A stretch of DNA of 10,295 nt from CAZVAR01 sp964625225. GTDB lineage: Bacteria; Pseudomonadota; Alphaproteobacteria; JAJUGE01. Position numbers and translations under genes: made by a program. The stretch lies in the NCBI GenBank assembly GCA_964625225.1, contig CAZVAR010000132.1, positions 1 to 10,295 on the forward strand, in the 5' to 3' direction. Position 1 is the first letter of the stretch. Each line of letters opens with the position of its first letter. Below the pieces are notes generated by a model. That model was given only the letters and a program-made list of their open reading frames with translations. It was not told the origin of the DNA and did no database searches. Shown piece after piece: positions 1-5,570 of the stretch.

Positions 1-897
1 CGCGGGGGCACCGAGGTCTGCATGCAGGGGGACATCCATCCGGACTATACCGGGCAGACCTATCTCGACATCCTTCAGGCCGTGAAGGCCGAGGTGCCGG
101 ACTTGCATGTCCACGCGTTCACGCCCCTGGAGGTATGGCAGGGGGCGGAGACGATGGGCCTGTCGGTGTCCGACTTCCTCGCCCGCCTCAAGGCAGCCGG
201 TCTCGGCACGCTGCCCGGCACGGCCGCCGAGATCCTGGACGACGAGGTCCGCGCCGTCATCTGTCCGGACAAGATCACGACCGACCAGTGGCTGTCGGTG
301 ATGGAAGCCGCGCACGGCCTCGGCCTGCGCGCCACGGCGACCATCATGTACGGCCATGTCGACGGCTACCGCCATTGGGCGCGGCACCTGCTGCGCGTGC
401 GCGCGTTGCAGCAGCGCACCGGCGGCTTCACTGAGTTCGTGCCGCTGCCCTTCGTCCATATGGAGGCGCCGATCTACCTCAAGGGCCGTGCCCGCAAAGG
501 GCCGACCTTCCGCGAGGCGGTGCTGATGCATGCGGTCGCGCGGCTGGTGCTGCACCCGTATGTCCCGAACATCCAGGCGTCCTGGGTGAAGATGGGGCCG
601 GAGGGCGTGGCAGCGTGCCTCGCCGCCGGCGCCAACGATCTCGGCGGCACGCTGATGAACGAGACGATCACCCGGGCCGCCGGCGCCAGCCACGGCCAGG
701 AGATGCCGCCGGAGCGGATGGAGGCGCTGATCCGTGCGCTCGGCCGCACGCCGCGCCAGCGCACCACGCTCTATGCCGATGCGCCGCCGGCGCAGGTGCG
801 GGCCTCGTTCGGGGCGCCGCCGCTCGCCGCGTCGGTCGACACGCCGGCACGGAAATACGAACGGCGCGAACGACGCCGGCTGCTGCATACCGGCTGA
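1..897 (+). CDS. cofH: F420 deazaflavin (FO) synthase, CofH subunit or C-terminal half of FbiC; 5' end outside window
   Basis: Radical-SAM enzyme that joins a tyrosine-derived radical to the ribityl-diaminouracil precursor to make the deazaflavin chromophore FO of coenzyme F420; cytosolic. The frame is open from base 1, so 298 residues of the C-terminal part are present. The CX3CX2C cluster motif would lie upstream. Visible family signatures are TEVCMQGDIHP at the left edge, HVHAFTPLEVWQG, GTLPGTAAEILDDEVRA, ATIMYGHVD, GGFTEFVPLPFVH, QASWVKMGPEG, GANDLGGTLMNETITR and PRQRTTLY. These follow the order seen in CofH and in the C-terminal half of actinobacterial FbiC. The usual QGG before IHP is QGD here. 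The C-terminus carries an Arg-rich tail (about the last 20 residues). The window cannot show whether it is a stand-alone CofH or a CofG-CofH fusion. The family call is firm. Confidence 0.93.
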   Translation, partial: RGGTEVCMQGDIHPDYTGQTYLDILQAVKAEVPDLHVHAFTPLEVWQGAETMGLSVSDFLARLKAAGLGTLPGTAAEILDDEVRAVICPDKITTDQWLSVMEAAHGLGLRATATIMYGHVDGYRHWARHLLRVRALQQRTGGFTEFVPLPFVHMEAPIYLKGRARKGPTFREAVLMHAVARLVLHPYVPNIQASWVKMGPEGVAACLAAGANDLGGTLMNETITRAAGASHGQEMPPERMEALIRALGRTPRQRTTLYADAPPAQVRASFGAPPLAASVDTPARKYERRERRRLLHTG

Positions 898-927
898 ATC
901 CGCACCGGTACCCGCGTGCACGCCGAT

Positions 928-941
928 CTCCGGACCCGGAG
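928..941. other. Small inverted repeat in the cofH/treS convergent gap, weak terminator candidate
   Basis: The 102-base gap between the converging cofH and treS genes contains ctccggacccggag, a 6-base arm repeated as its exact reverse complement around 2 bases (5-bp stem with a 4-base loop if folded). No T-run follows on either strand, so it does not look like a classical intrinsic terminator. Such a short GC palindrome can also arise by chance in this base composition. It is recorded because nothing else structured was seen in the gap. Confidence 0.2.
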
Positions 942-999
942 CGGGCCGGCCGGCGACGCGGAGCCGCGACCGCTGCGAACAGCCCGGTTCCGGCGGCGA

Positions 1000-2676
1000 C
1001 TACCGTCGCAGCACCCGCTCCGGGTCATCGGTCAGTGCGAACCAGTAGAAGCCGTAGCCGTCGAGCGTGAAGAGATAGGGCGCATTCCCCGGGATCGCGG
1101 GAAACACCGCACCTCCGGCCAGTTCGACCGGGCGGCGGCCGGCGAACGACATCAGGTCGAGTTCGGCAGGCTGGGGCCGGGACGAGAGATTGGCGATACA
1201 AAGTACGGTCTCGCCGGTCGCGTCGTGGTGACGCAGATAGGCGAGCACCTTGCGGTTGGCCGGGTGCAGCATCGTGAAATCGCCGCGGCCGAACGCCGGG
1301 TGGGCGCGGCGCACCCGGATACGCTCGCGAACCCATGACAGCAGCGAGCAGTCCGTGCGCTGCTGCGCCTCGACGTTGACGGCGGCGTAGCCGTAGATCG
1401 AGTCGGTGATCGGGGGCACGTAGAGCGCGGCGCCGTCGGCGCGGCTGAAGCCGCCGTTCCGGTCCGCCGTCCATTGCATCGGCGTGCGCACGCCGTGCCG
1501 GTCGCCCAGATGGACATTGTCGCCCATGCCGATCTCGTCGCCGTAATAAAGCACGGGCGTGCCCGGCAGCGACAGTAACAGCCCGTGCATCAGCTCGATT
1601 CTGCGGCGATCATTGTCGAGGAGCGGAGCGAGGCGCTTCCGGATGCCGAGATTGAGCCGCATGCGCCGGTGCTTGGCATAGAACTGCCAGAGATAGTCGC
1701 GTTCCTGGTGGGTCACCATTTCGAGCGTCAGCTCGTCGTGGTTGCGCAGGAAGATCGCCCATTGGCACTCCGGCGGGATCTCCCCGGTCCGTTCCATGAT
1801 GTCGGTCACCGGATGCCGGTCCTGCCGGGCAATCGACATGAACATCCGCGGCATCAGCGGGAAGTGGAACGCCATGTGGCACTCGTCGCCCTCGCCGAAA
1901 TAGGCGCGGACGTCCTGCGGCCACTGGTTTGCTTCCGCCAGCAGCATGGCATTCGGCCTGTGCGCGTCGACCTCGGCCCGGATCCGCTTCAGGATGCGGT
2001 GGGTCTCCGGCAGGCTTTCGCTGCTGGTTCCCTCGCGCTCGACGAGATAGGGCACCGCGTCGAGCCGGAAGCCGTCCACCCCCAGATCGAGCCAGAAGCG
2101 CAGCACTTCGAGCACGGCTTCCAGGACCGCGGGGTTGTCGTAGTTCAGATCCGGCTGGTGTGCGTAGAACCGGTGCCAGTAATAGGCGTCGGCCACCGGG
2201 TCCCAGGCCCAGTTCGAGTTCTCTGTATCGACGAAGATGATCCGGGTGCCGTCATACTCGGCGGCGGTTTCGCTCCAGACGTAGAAGTCCCGCTCCACCG
2301 AGCCCGGCGGCGACCGGCGGGCACGCTGGAACCAGGGATGCTGGTCCGAGGTGTGGTTGATCACCAGCTCGGTGATGATCCGGATGCCGCGTGCGTGTGC
2401 CTCCTCGACGAAGCGGCGGAAGTCCTCGATCGTGCCGTAGTCGGGGTGAACGCCGCGATAGTCGGCGATATCGTAGCCGTCGTCGCGCTGCGGGGACGGG
2501 TAGAACGGCAGCAGCCAGATCGCATTGGCGCCCAGCTCTTCGATGTAGGGAAGCCTGGCGATCAGGCCCGGAAAGTCGCCGAGCCCGTCATTGTTGGCGT
2601 CGAAGAACGCCTTCACGTGGAGCTGGTAGACGATCGCGTCCTTGTACCAGAGCCGATCGCTCCGCAAGCCGGTCAC
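1000..2676 (-). CDS. treS: Trehalose synthase / maltose alpha-D-glucosyltransferase (GH13)
   Basis: Interconverts maltose and trehalose (EC 5.4.99.16) in the cytosol; trehalose is an osmotic and desiccation protectant. The 558-residue protein is a complete GH13 (beta/alpha)8 enzyme. The catalytic residues are visible: nucleophile Asp206 in DGFRLDAVPYL, acid/base Glu248 in LLAEANQW and transition-state Asp314 in FLRNHDEL. TreS-specific stretches include INHTSDQHPWF, the FVDTENSNWAWDPV loop, HQPDLNYDNP, YYGDEIGMGDN and GVRTPMQW, which separate it from ordinary alpha-amylases and oligo-1,6-glucosidases. The start is GTG, chosen because GAGGTG (2684-2689) lies 7 bases upstream and translation begins at the usual place before the LWYKDAIVYQ strand. 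There is no fused maltokinase domain, as found in many proteobacterial TreS proteins. An EcfG-like promoter precedes it. The gene converges on cofH. Confidence 0.95.
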   Translation of the reverse strand: MTGLRSDRLWYKDAIVYQLHVKAFFDANNDGLGDFPGLIARLPYIEELGANAIWLLPFYPSPQRDDGYDIADYRGVHPDYGTIEDFRRFVEEAHARGIRIITELVINHTSDQHPWFQRARRSPPGSVERDFYVWSETAAEYDGTRIIFVDTENSNWAWDPVADAYYWHRFYAHQPDLNYDNPAVLEAVLEVLRFWLDLGVDGFRLDAVPYLVEREGTSSESLPETHRILKRIRAEVDAHRPNAMLLAEANQWPQDVRAYFGEGDECHMAFHFPLMPRMFMSIARQDRHPVTDIMERTGEIPPECQWAIFLRNHDELTLEMVTHQERDYLWQFYAKHRRMRLNLGIRKRLAPLLDNDRRRIELMHGLLLSLPGTPVLYYGDEIGMGDNVHLGDRHGVRTPMQWTADRNGGFSRADGAALYVPPITDSIYGYAAVNVEAQQRTDCSLLSWVRERIRVRRAHPAFGRGDFTMLHPANRKVLAYLRHHDATGETVLCIANLSSRPQPAELDLMSFAGRRPVELAGGAVFPAIPGNAPYLFTLDGYGFYWFALTDDPERVLRR

Positions 2677-2683
2677 GAGACTT

Positions 2684-2689
2684 CACCTC
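2684..2689 (-). promoter_or_regulatory. Ribosome binding site of treS supporting a GTG start
   Basis: On the minus strand GAGGTG is followed by 7 bases and then GTG, the first codon of treS. No ATG lies nearby in frame, so this site decides the start. Confidence 0.65.
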
Positions 2690-2737
2690 GGATCGGCGGA
2701 CGAACCCGCCGTCGCTGCCCGTACGCGTCCGTTCTCT

Positions 2738-2762
2738 AACCCGGAGTTCCGGACGAGGTTCC
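2738..2762 (-). promoter_or_regulatory. EcfG-type (general stress sigma) promoter candidate for treS
   Basis: Read on the minus strand, GGAAC (2762-2758) is followed by 16 bases and GGTT (2741-2738). The known alphaproteobacterial EcfG/SigT/RpoE2 consensus is GGAAC-N16/17-CGTT, so the -35 is exact and the -10 differs in its first base. Transcription would start near 2731, giving a leader of about 55 bases before the treS GTG. The site lies in the 113-base gap between the crotonase stop and treS, exactly where a treS-specific promoter is expected. Trehalose synthesis genes are known members of alphaproteobacterial general-stress regulons. The promoter call is from motif and position only. Confidence 0.55.
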
Positions 2763-2789
2763 CCCGAGGGGCGGGCGGACCGCCGGCGG

Positions 2790-3569
2790 CTATCGTCCGG
2801 TGAAGCGCGGTCGCCGCTTCTCCATGAAGGCGCGGCGGCCCTCGGCATAGTCGGCGCTGTCGGCCGCACGGCCGGCGAAGGCACGCAGCTCCGCCTCCCG
2901 CGCTCGCGCCTCGCCGCGGGCGATCGCATTCAAGGCGAGCTTGGCCCCCTGGATGGACAGGGGCGCGTTCTCCGCCATCCGGGACAGGAAGGCGGCAGCC
3001 GCCTCGACCGCGTCGTCCTCGGTGACCAGGTCGACGAGCCCCATCCGTGCGGCATCGTGCGCGTCCACCGCCTCACCCGTGAACAGGATGCGCTTCGCAT
3101 TGGTGATGCCGACCACGGTCGCCAGCGCTTCGCACTCCTGCATCGTATAGACGATGCCCAGCCGTGCGGCCGGAATCCCGAACTTGGCCGAGACGTGTGC
3201 GACCCGGAAGTCGCAGCAGACGGTCAGGCCGCAGCCGCCGCCCATCGCATAGCCGGTCACGGCGGCGACAGTCGGCTTTGGGAAGTCCGAAATGGTCCGC
3301 TCGCAGCGTGCGACGTCCTGTTCGTAGCGCTCGGCGGCCGCCGCATCGTTGCGGTTGGTCTCGAACTCGCTGATGTCGGCGCCGGCGCAGAAATGCCCGC
3401 CGGCCCCCGTCAGGATGACCGCCCGGGTCCCCCGATCCCCGGCCAGCTCCGTGAAGATGTCCCCGAGGCCGCGCCACATCGCCTGCGTGCAGGCATTCCG
3501 CCGCTCCGGCCGATCGAGCGTCACCACCGCGATACCGGAGGGCTCGTGCCGTACCCTGATGCCGTCCAC
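2790..3569 (-). CDS. Crotonase-fold (enoyl-CoA hydratase/isomerase family) protein lacking both hydratase glutamates
   Basis: Crotonase superfamily, 259 residues, the usual length. Family marks are LDRPERRNA near the N-terminus, the oxyanion-hole loop HFCAGADISEF (59-69), GYAMGGGCGL (106-115) whose glycine matches Gly141 of rat enoyl-CoA hydratase, KFGIPAARLG (129-138), and a C-terminal EKRRPRFTGR. Aligning by eye to the rat enzyme, catalytic Glu144 corresponds to Gly114 and Glu164 to Ala134, so ordinary syn-hydration is unlikely. It may be an isomerase, hydrolase, decarboxylase or a hydratase using other residues; Glu145 and Glu147 in the following segment are candidates. The start is taken as GTG at 3569, because AGGAG (3580-3584) lies 10 bases upstream and the homologous region begins right after it; a start at 3605 would add 12 unconvincing residues. 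It is divergent from a class III CoA-transferase gene. Confidence 0.88.
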   Translation of the reverse strand: MDGIRVRHEPSGIAVVTLDRPERRNACTQAMWRGLGDIFTELAGDRGTRAVILTGAGGHFCAGADISEFETNRNDAAAAERYEQDVARCERTISDFPKPTVAAVTGYAMGGGCGLTVCCDFRVAHVSAKFGIPAARLGIVYTMQECEALATVVGITNAKRILFTGEAVDAHDAARMGLVDLVTEDDAVEAAAAFLSRMAENAPLSIQGAKLALNAIARGEARAREAELRAFAGRAADSADYAEGRRAFMEKRRPRFTGR

Positions 3570-3579
3570 CTTGCTGTCT

Positions 3580-3584
3580 CTCCT
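3580..3584 (-). promoter_or_regulatory. Ribosome binding site deciding the crotonase start
   Basis: AGGAG on the minus strand sits 10 bases before the GTG at 3569 (the overlapping GGAGAG is a little closer). No comparable site precedes the longer in-frame start at 3605. Confidence 0.5.
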
Positions 3585-3622
3585 GCCTCGGGACCCGGGG
3601 CACACCTTAGTCGATCGCGGCG

Positions 3623-3644
3623 CGTTGCCAAGGCTCGCGCAACG
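3623..3644. other. Inverted repeat between the divergent crotonase and CoA-transferase genes, possible operator
   Basis: CGTTGC (3623-3628) and its exact reverse complement GCAACG (3639-3644) are separated by 10 bases, a 22-base dyad roughly in the middle of the 124-base divergent promoter region. The spacing of the arm centres is about 16 bases, which would suit a dimeric regulator bound to one DNA face and reading both genes. No regulator gene is adjacent. Two 6-base arms are weak evidence on their own. Confidence 0.25.
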
Positions 3645-3693
3645 GGGCGAGAATGCCGGCAGCCAACGCCCCGAACCAGATGGAGCGAGAACA

Positions 3694-4863
3694 ATGCCCT
3701 CGGCCCTTTCCGGCCTGCGCGTCGTCGACCTGACCTCGAACCTGTCCGGGCCCTATTGCGCGATGATCCTGGCGGATCACGGCGCCGACGTGATCAAGGT
3801 CGAGAACCCGGCCGGCGGCGACGACATGCGGCGCACGCCGCCCTTCGTCGGCGGCGAGAGCGCGCCCTTCATGCTCTGGAACCGCAACAAGCGCAGTGTC
3901 ACGCTGGACCTGAAGTCGCCGGAAGGAAAGGAGGCCGGTCGCCGCCTCGCCCTCTCCGCCGACGTGCTCATCGAGAATTTCCGGCCGGGCGTCGCCGACC
4001 GGCTCGGGCTCAGCTATGCGGCCCTGTCCGCGGAGAACCCGCGTCTCATCTACTGTTCGATCTCCGGATTCGGCCAGACCGGGCCGTATCGCACGCGTGG
4101 CGGCTTCGACCTGATCACCCAGGCGATGTCCGGCCTCGCCGCGATCAACGGACCCGTGGACATGGGCCCGATGCGGCTGCCGATTGCGATTTCCGACGTC
4201 GCGGCGGGCATGTTCGGCGCAATCGGCGTCCTGACCGCTCTCGCCGCCCGCGAGAAGAGCGGTCGGGGCCAGCACGTGGACGTGTCGCTCTTCGAGTCGG
4301 CCGTCTCCTTCGGCGTCTACGAGGCGGCCTCCTACTTCGCGACCGGCGAGACGCCGCGCAAGCTCGGACAGGCGCATCGCGGCAGCGCACCCTACCAGAT
4401 CTTCCAAACCCAGGACGGCTGGATCGCGCTCGGCGCGTCCAGCCAGAATCTCTGGCGCAAGGCGATCAAGGTCCTCGGGTGCGAGGAGCTGGCGGACGAT
4501 CCGCGGTTTCGAGAGAAGGCCGACCGGGTGCGCAACAATGAGGCGCTGGTCGAACTGCTCCAGGAGCGGCTCCGGCAGCATCCAAGCGCGTACTGGTTCG
4601 AGCGCCTGGATGCCGAAGGGATTCCGGTCGGACCGGTCATGAACCATGCCGAGGTGTTCGCGGACCCGCAGATCCGCGCCCGAGAGATGGTCGTGGAAGT
4701 GGATCACCCGAGCGCAGGGCGGGGCCGCACGCTCGGCATTCCCGTCAAGCTGTCGGAAACACCCGGTGCGGTGCGCCGCCCGGCGCCGCGCCTGGGCGAG
4801 CACACGGCGGAGGTCCTGGCCGAACTCGGTCTCGCGCCGCCTGCCCGGAGTGCCGCCGAATAG
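3694..4863 (+). CDS. Class III CoA-transferase (CaiB/BaiF family)
   Basis: Transfers CoA between an acyl-CoA and a free carboxylic acid through an aspartyl-CoA mixed anhydride; cytosolic. The 389-residue length is typical of formyl-CoA transferase relatives. Family marks are LRVVDLTSNLSGPYCAMILADHGADVIKVE at residues 8-37 (given here as the N-terminal Rossmann-type segment), NRNKRSVTLDLKSPEGK, ENFRPGVADRLG, SGFGQTGPY, and GGFDLITQAMSGL with the expected catalytic Asp139. The second domain includes GSAPYQIFQTQDGWIALG and GIPVGPVMN. The ATG start has GGAG (3682-3685) 8 bases upstream; earlier in-frame starts would extend antisense into the divergent crotonase. The acyl substrate cannot be named from sequence. 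The divergent crotonase suggests both act on one acyl-CoA pathway. Its stop codon lies 5 bases before a consensus EcfG promoter for the next operon. Confidence 0.93.
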   Translation: MPSALSGLRVVDLTSNLSGPYCAMILADHGADVIKVENPAGGDDMRRTPPFVGGESAPFMLWNRNKRSVTLDLKSPEGKEAGRRLALSADVLIENFRPGVADRLGLSYAALSAENPRLIYCSISGFGQTGPYRTRGGFDLITQAMSGLAAINGPVDMGPMRLPIAISDVAAGMFGAIGVLTALAAREKSGRGQHVDVSLFESAVSFGVYEAASYFATGETPRKLGQAHRGSAPYQIFQTQDGWIALGASSQNLWRKAIKVLGCEELADDPRFREKADRVRNNEALVELLQERLRQHPSAYWFERLDAEGIPVGPVMNHAEVFADPQIRAREMVVEVDHPSAGRGRTLGIPVKLSETPGAVRRPAPRLGEHTAEVLAELGLAPPARSAAE

Positions 4864-4868
4864 GAGTG

Positions 4869-4894
4869 GGAACGGTCGCCGCCCGGGGGACGTT
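4869..4894 (+). promoter_or_regulatory. EcfG-type general stress promoter, perfect consensus (distal, P1)
   Basis: GGAAC (4869-4873), a 17-base spacer and CGTT (4891-4894), continuing into TAAT, match the alphaproteobacterial EcfG consensus GGAAC-N16/17-CGTT at every defined base. It begins 6 bases past the CoA-transferase stop codon and points toward the yqjE operon, 287 bases ahead. Transcription would start near 4901. What it drives first is unclear: a long leader of the yqjE operon, a small RNA, or a short reading frame from 4914. Confidence 0.68.
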
Positions 4895-5072
4895 AATCCG
4901 CTGAGGTGCACAGGTGGCCGCGGCAGCAGCAGCGGTCACGACGTGCGGGGCGGCGCAAGGGATCCCGGCGTCGTCCCCGAATCCGTCGGTGCTGCTCCCG
5001 CTCGCGGCGGTCCCCGTTCCGGCCCGACGGCCGGAGATGCGGCTCCGACCCAAGCGGAGGGCCGGTAATCGA

Positions 5073-5102
5073 GCCGGTCGTCGTGCCGGTGCCGACCGGC
5101 GC
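5073..5102 (+). other. Two mutually exclusive hairpins in the yqjE leader
   Basis: GCCGGTCG (5073-5080) pairs perfectly with CGACCGGC (5093-5100) around a 12-base loop. The same right arm can instead pair with the nearer GCCGGT (5085-5090) as ACCGGC (5095-5100) around the tetraloop GCCG, extended by a G-U and a G-C pair to an 8-bp stem (5083-5102). Both cannot form together. There is no T-run, so simple termination is not indicated. It lies about 20 bases before the second promoter, so only transcripts from the distal promoter would carry it. Confidence 0.35.
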
Positions 5103-5122
5103 CGTGTGAATGCGCCGTGTCG

Positions 5123-5147
5123 GGAACAAAAGCCGCGGCACGGCATT
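5123..5147 (+). promoter_or_regulatory. EcfG-type general stress promoter, proximal (P2), for the yqjE operon
   Basis: GGAAC (5123-5127), a 16-base spacer and CATT (5144-5147) match the EcfG consensus with one change in the -10 (CGTT to CATT). A start near 5154 would give a leader of under 30 bases before the yqjE ATG, leaving room for its ribosome site. Together with the distal consensus site this gives the operon tandem stress promoters. Confidence 0.6.
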
Positions 5148-5180
5148 GGAGACATGTTTCACAGGAGAGCGAGGAGTCGC

Positions 5181-5570
5181 ATGCCCGAAACGGATCGGTC
5201 GCTGGCGAGCCTGTTTTCGGATCTCGTACGCGACGTGACCGCCCTGGTGCGCCAGGAGGTCTCGCTTGCCAAGGCGGAGCTGTCGGAAGCCGCGTCCCGG
5301 CTAGGCTCGGGGGTCATGGAGCTCGCCGCCGGCGCGCTGCTGGCTTTCGCGGGCCTGCTGGTTCTGCTGCAGGCCCTGGTACTGAAGCTCTCGGACTACA
5401 TGGACGGCGCCCTCGCCGCCCTGCTGGTCGGCGGCGCGGTGGCCCTCATCGGCATCCTGCTGCTGCTGAAGGCCAGGAGCGATCTCGACCCGGACAATCT
5501 GGCCCTACCGCGGACCGTCGAGAGCCTGCGGCAGGATACGGAATTCGTGAAGGAGCAGATCCGTGGCTGA
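5181..5570 (+). CDS. YqjE / Holin-X (DUF1469-type) small membrane protein
   Basis: A 129-residue inner-membrane protein. Residues 1-40 form an amphipathic helix of the type SLFSDLVRDVTALVRQEVSL seen at the start of Holin-X/YqjE proteins. Two membrane segments follow at about 45-67 and 76-96, with a short polar turn (SDYMDG). The cytosolic tail has the family's LPRTVESLRQDTEFVKEQ ending. The family is named after phage holins, but here it lies in a stress operon with DUF3618 and BrkB genes and no lysis genes, so a role in envelope physiology is more likely; the molecular function is unknown. The ATG start is preceded by GAGGAG (5171-5176) and by AGGAG (5163-5167). The longer in-frame start at 4914 is not preferred, because it would add a low-complexity Arg/Ala-rich stretch not seen in the family. 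Confidence 0.85.
   Translation: MPETDRSLASLFSDLVRDVTALVRQEVSLAKAELSEAASRLGSGVMELAAGALLAFAGLLVLLQALVLKLSDYMDGALAALLVGGAVALIGILLLLKARSDLDPDNLALPRTVESLRQDTEFVKEQIRG
5551..5555 (+). promoter_or_regulatory. Ribosome binding site for the DUF3618 GTG start, inside yqjE
   Basis: AGGAG within the last codons of yqjE lies 7 bases before GTG at 5563. That start overlaps the yqjE stop by 8 bases, indicating translational coupling. Confidence 0.7.

Larger units (their letters stand above)
4864..5180 (+). other. Gene-free 317-base leader/intergenic region with two stress promoters and hairpins
   Basis: This stretch lies between the CoA-transferase and the membrane operon. It holds a consensus EcfG site at its left end (4869-4894), a second near its right end (5123-5147), and competing hairpins at 5073-5102. 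Transcripts from the left site would carry a leader of roughly 280 bases. A GTG at 4914 with GAGG 7 bases upstream opens a frame that runs without a stop into yqjE. About its first 45 codons show coding-like G/C third positions. The bias then fades, while a second frame reading GPVIEPVVVPVPTGAV before a stop at 5107-5109 shows it briefly. This could be a decayed or frameshifted small gene, an N-terminal extension, or only base composition. I do not call a gene. Confidence 0.5.

Noticed and set aside
1585..2739. Long open frame on the plus strand, antisense to treS
   Set aside because: It mirrors the treS codons, its composition is typical of an antisense frame of a GC-rich gene, and it shows no family motif.
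2391..4541. 716-codon open frame on the plus strand across treS, the crotonase and the CoA-transferase
   Set aside because: It crosses three well-supported genes out of frame and encodes an Arg/Pro/Ser-rich product without domains.
3607..4911. 434-codon open frame antisense to the CoA-transferase
   Set aside because: Shadow of the CoA-transferase reading frame; the His/Arg/Gly-rich product has no recognisable fold signatures.
4914..5180. Extending yqjE to the GTG at 4914
   Set aside because: The added 89 residues are low-complexity and unlike family N-termini, and the ATG at 5181 has its own ribosome site and a closer promoter. Kept as a finding rather than annotated.
5181..5570. Phage lysis cassette (holin)
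   Set aside because: Holin-X is only a family name. No endolysin, spanin or phage structural gene is nearby, and the neighbours are stress membrane genes.
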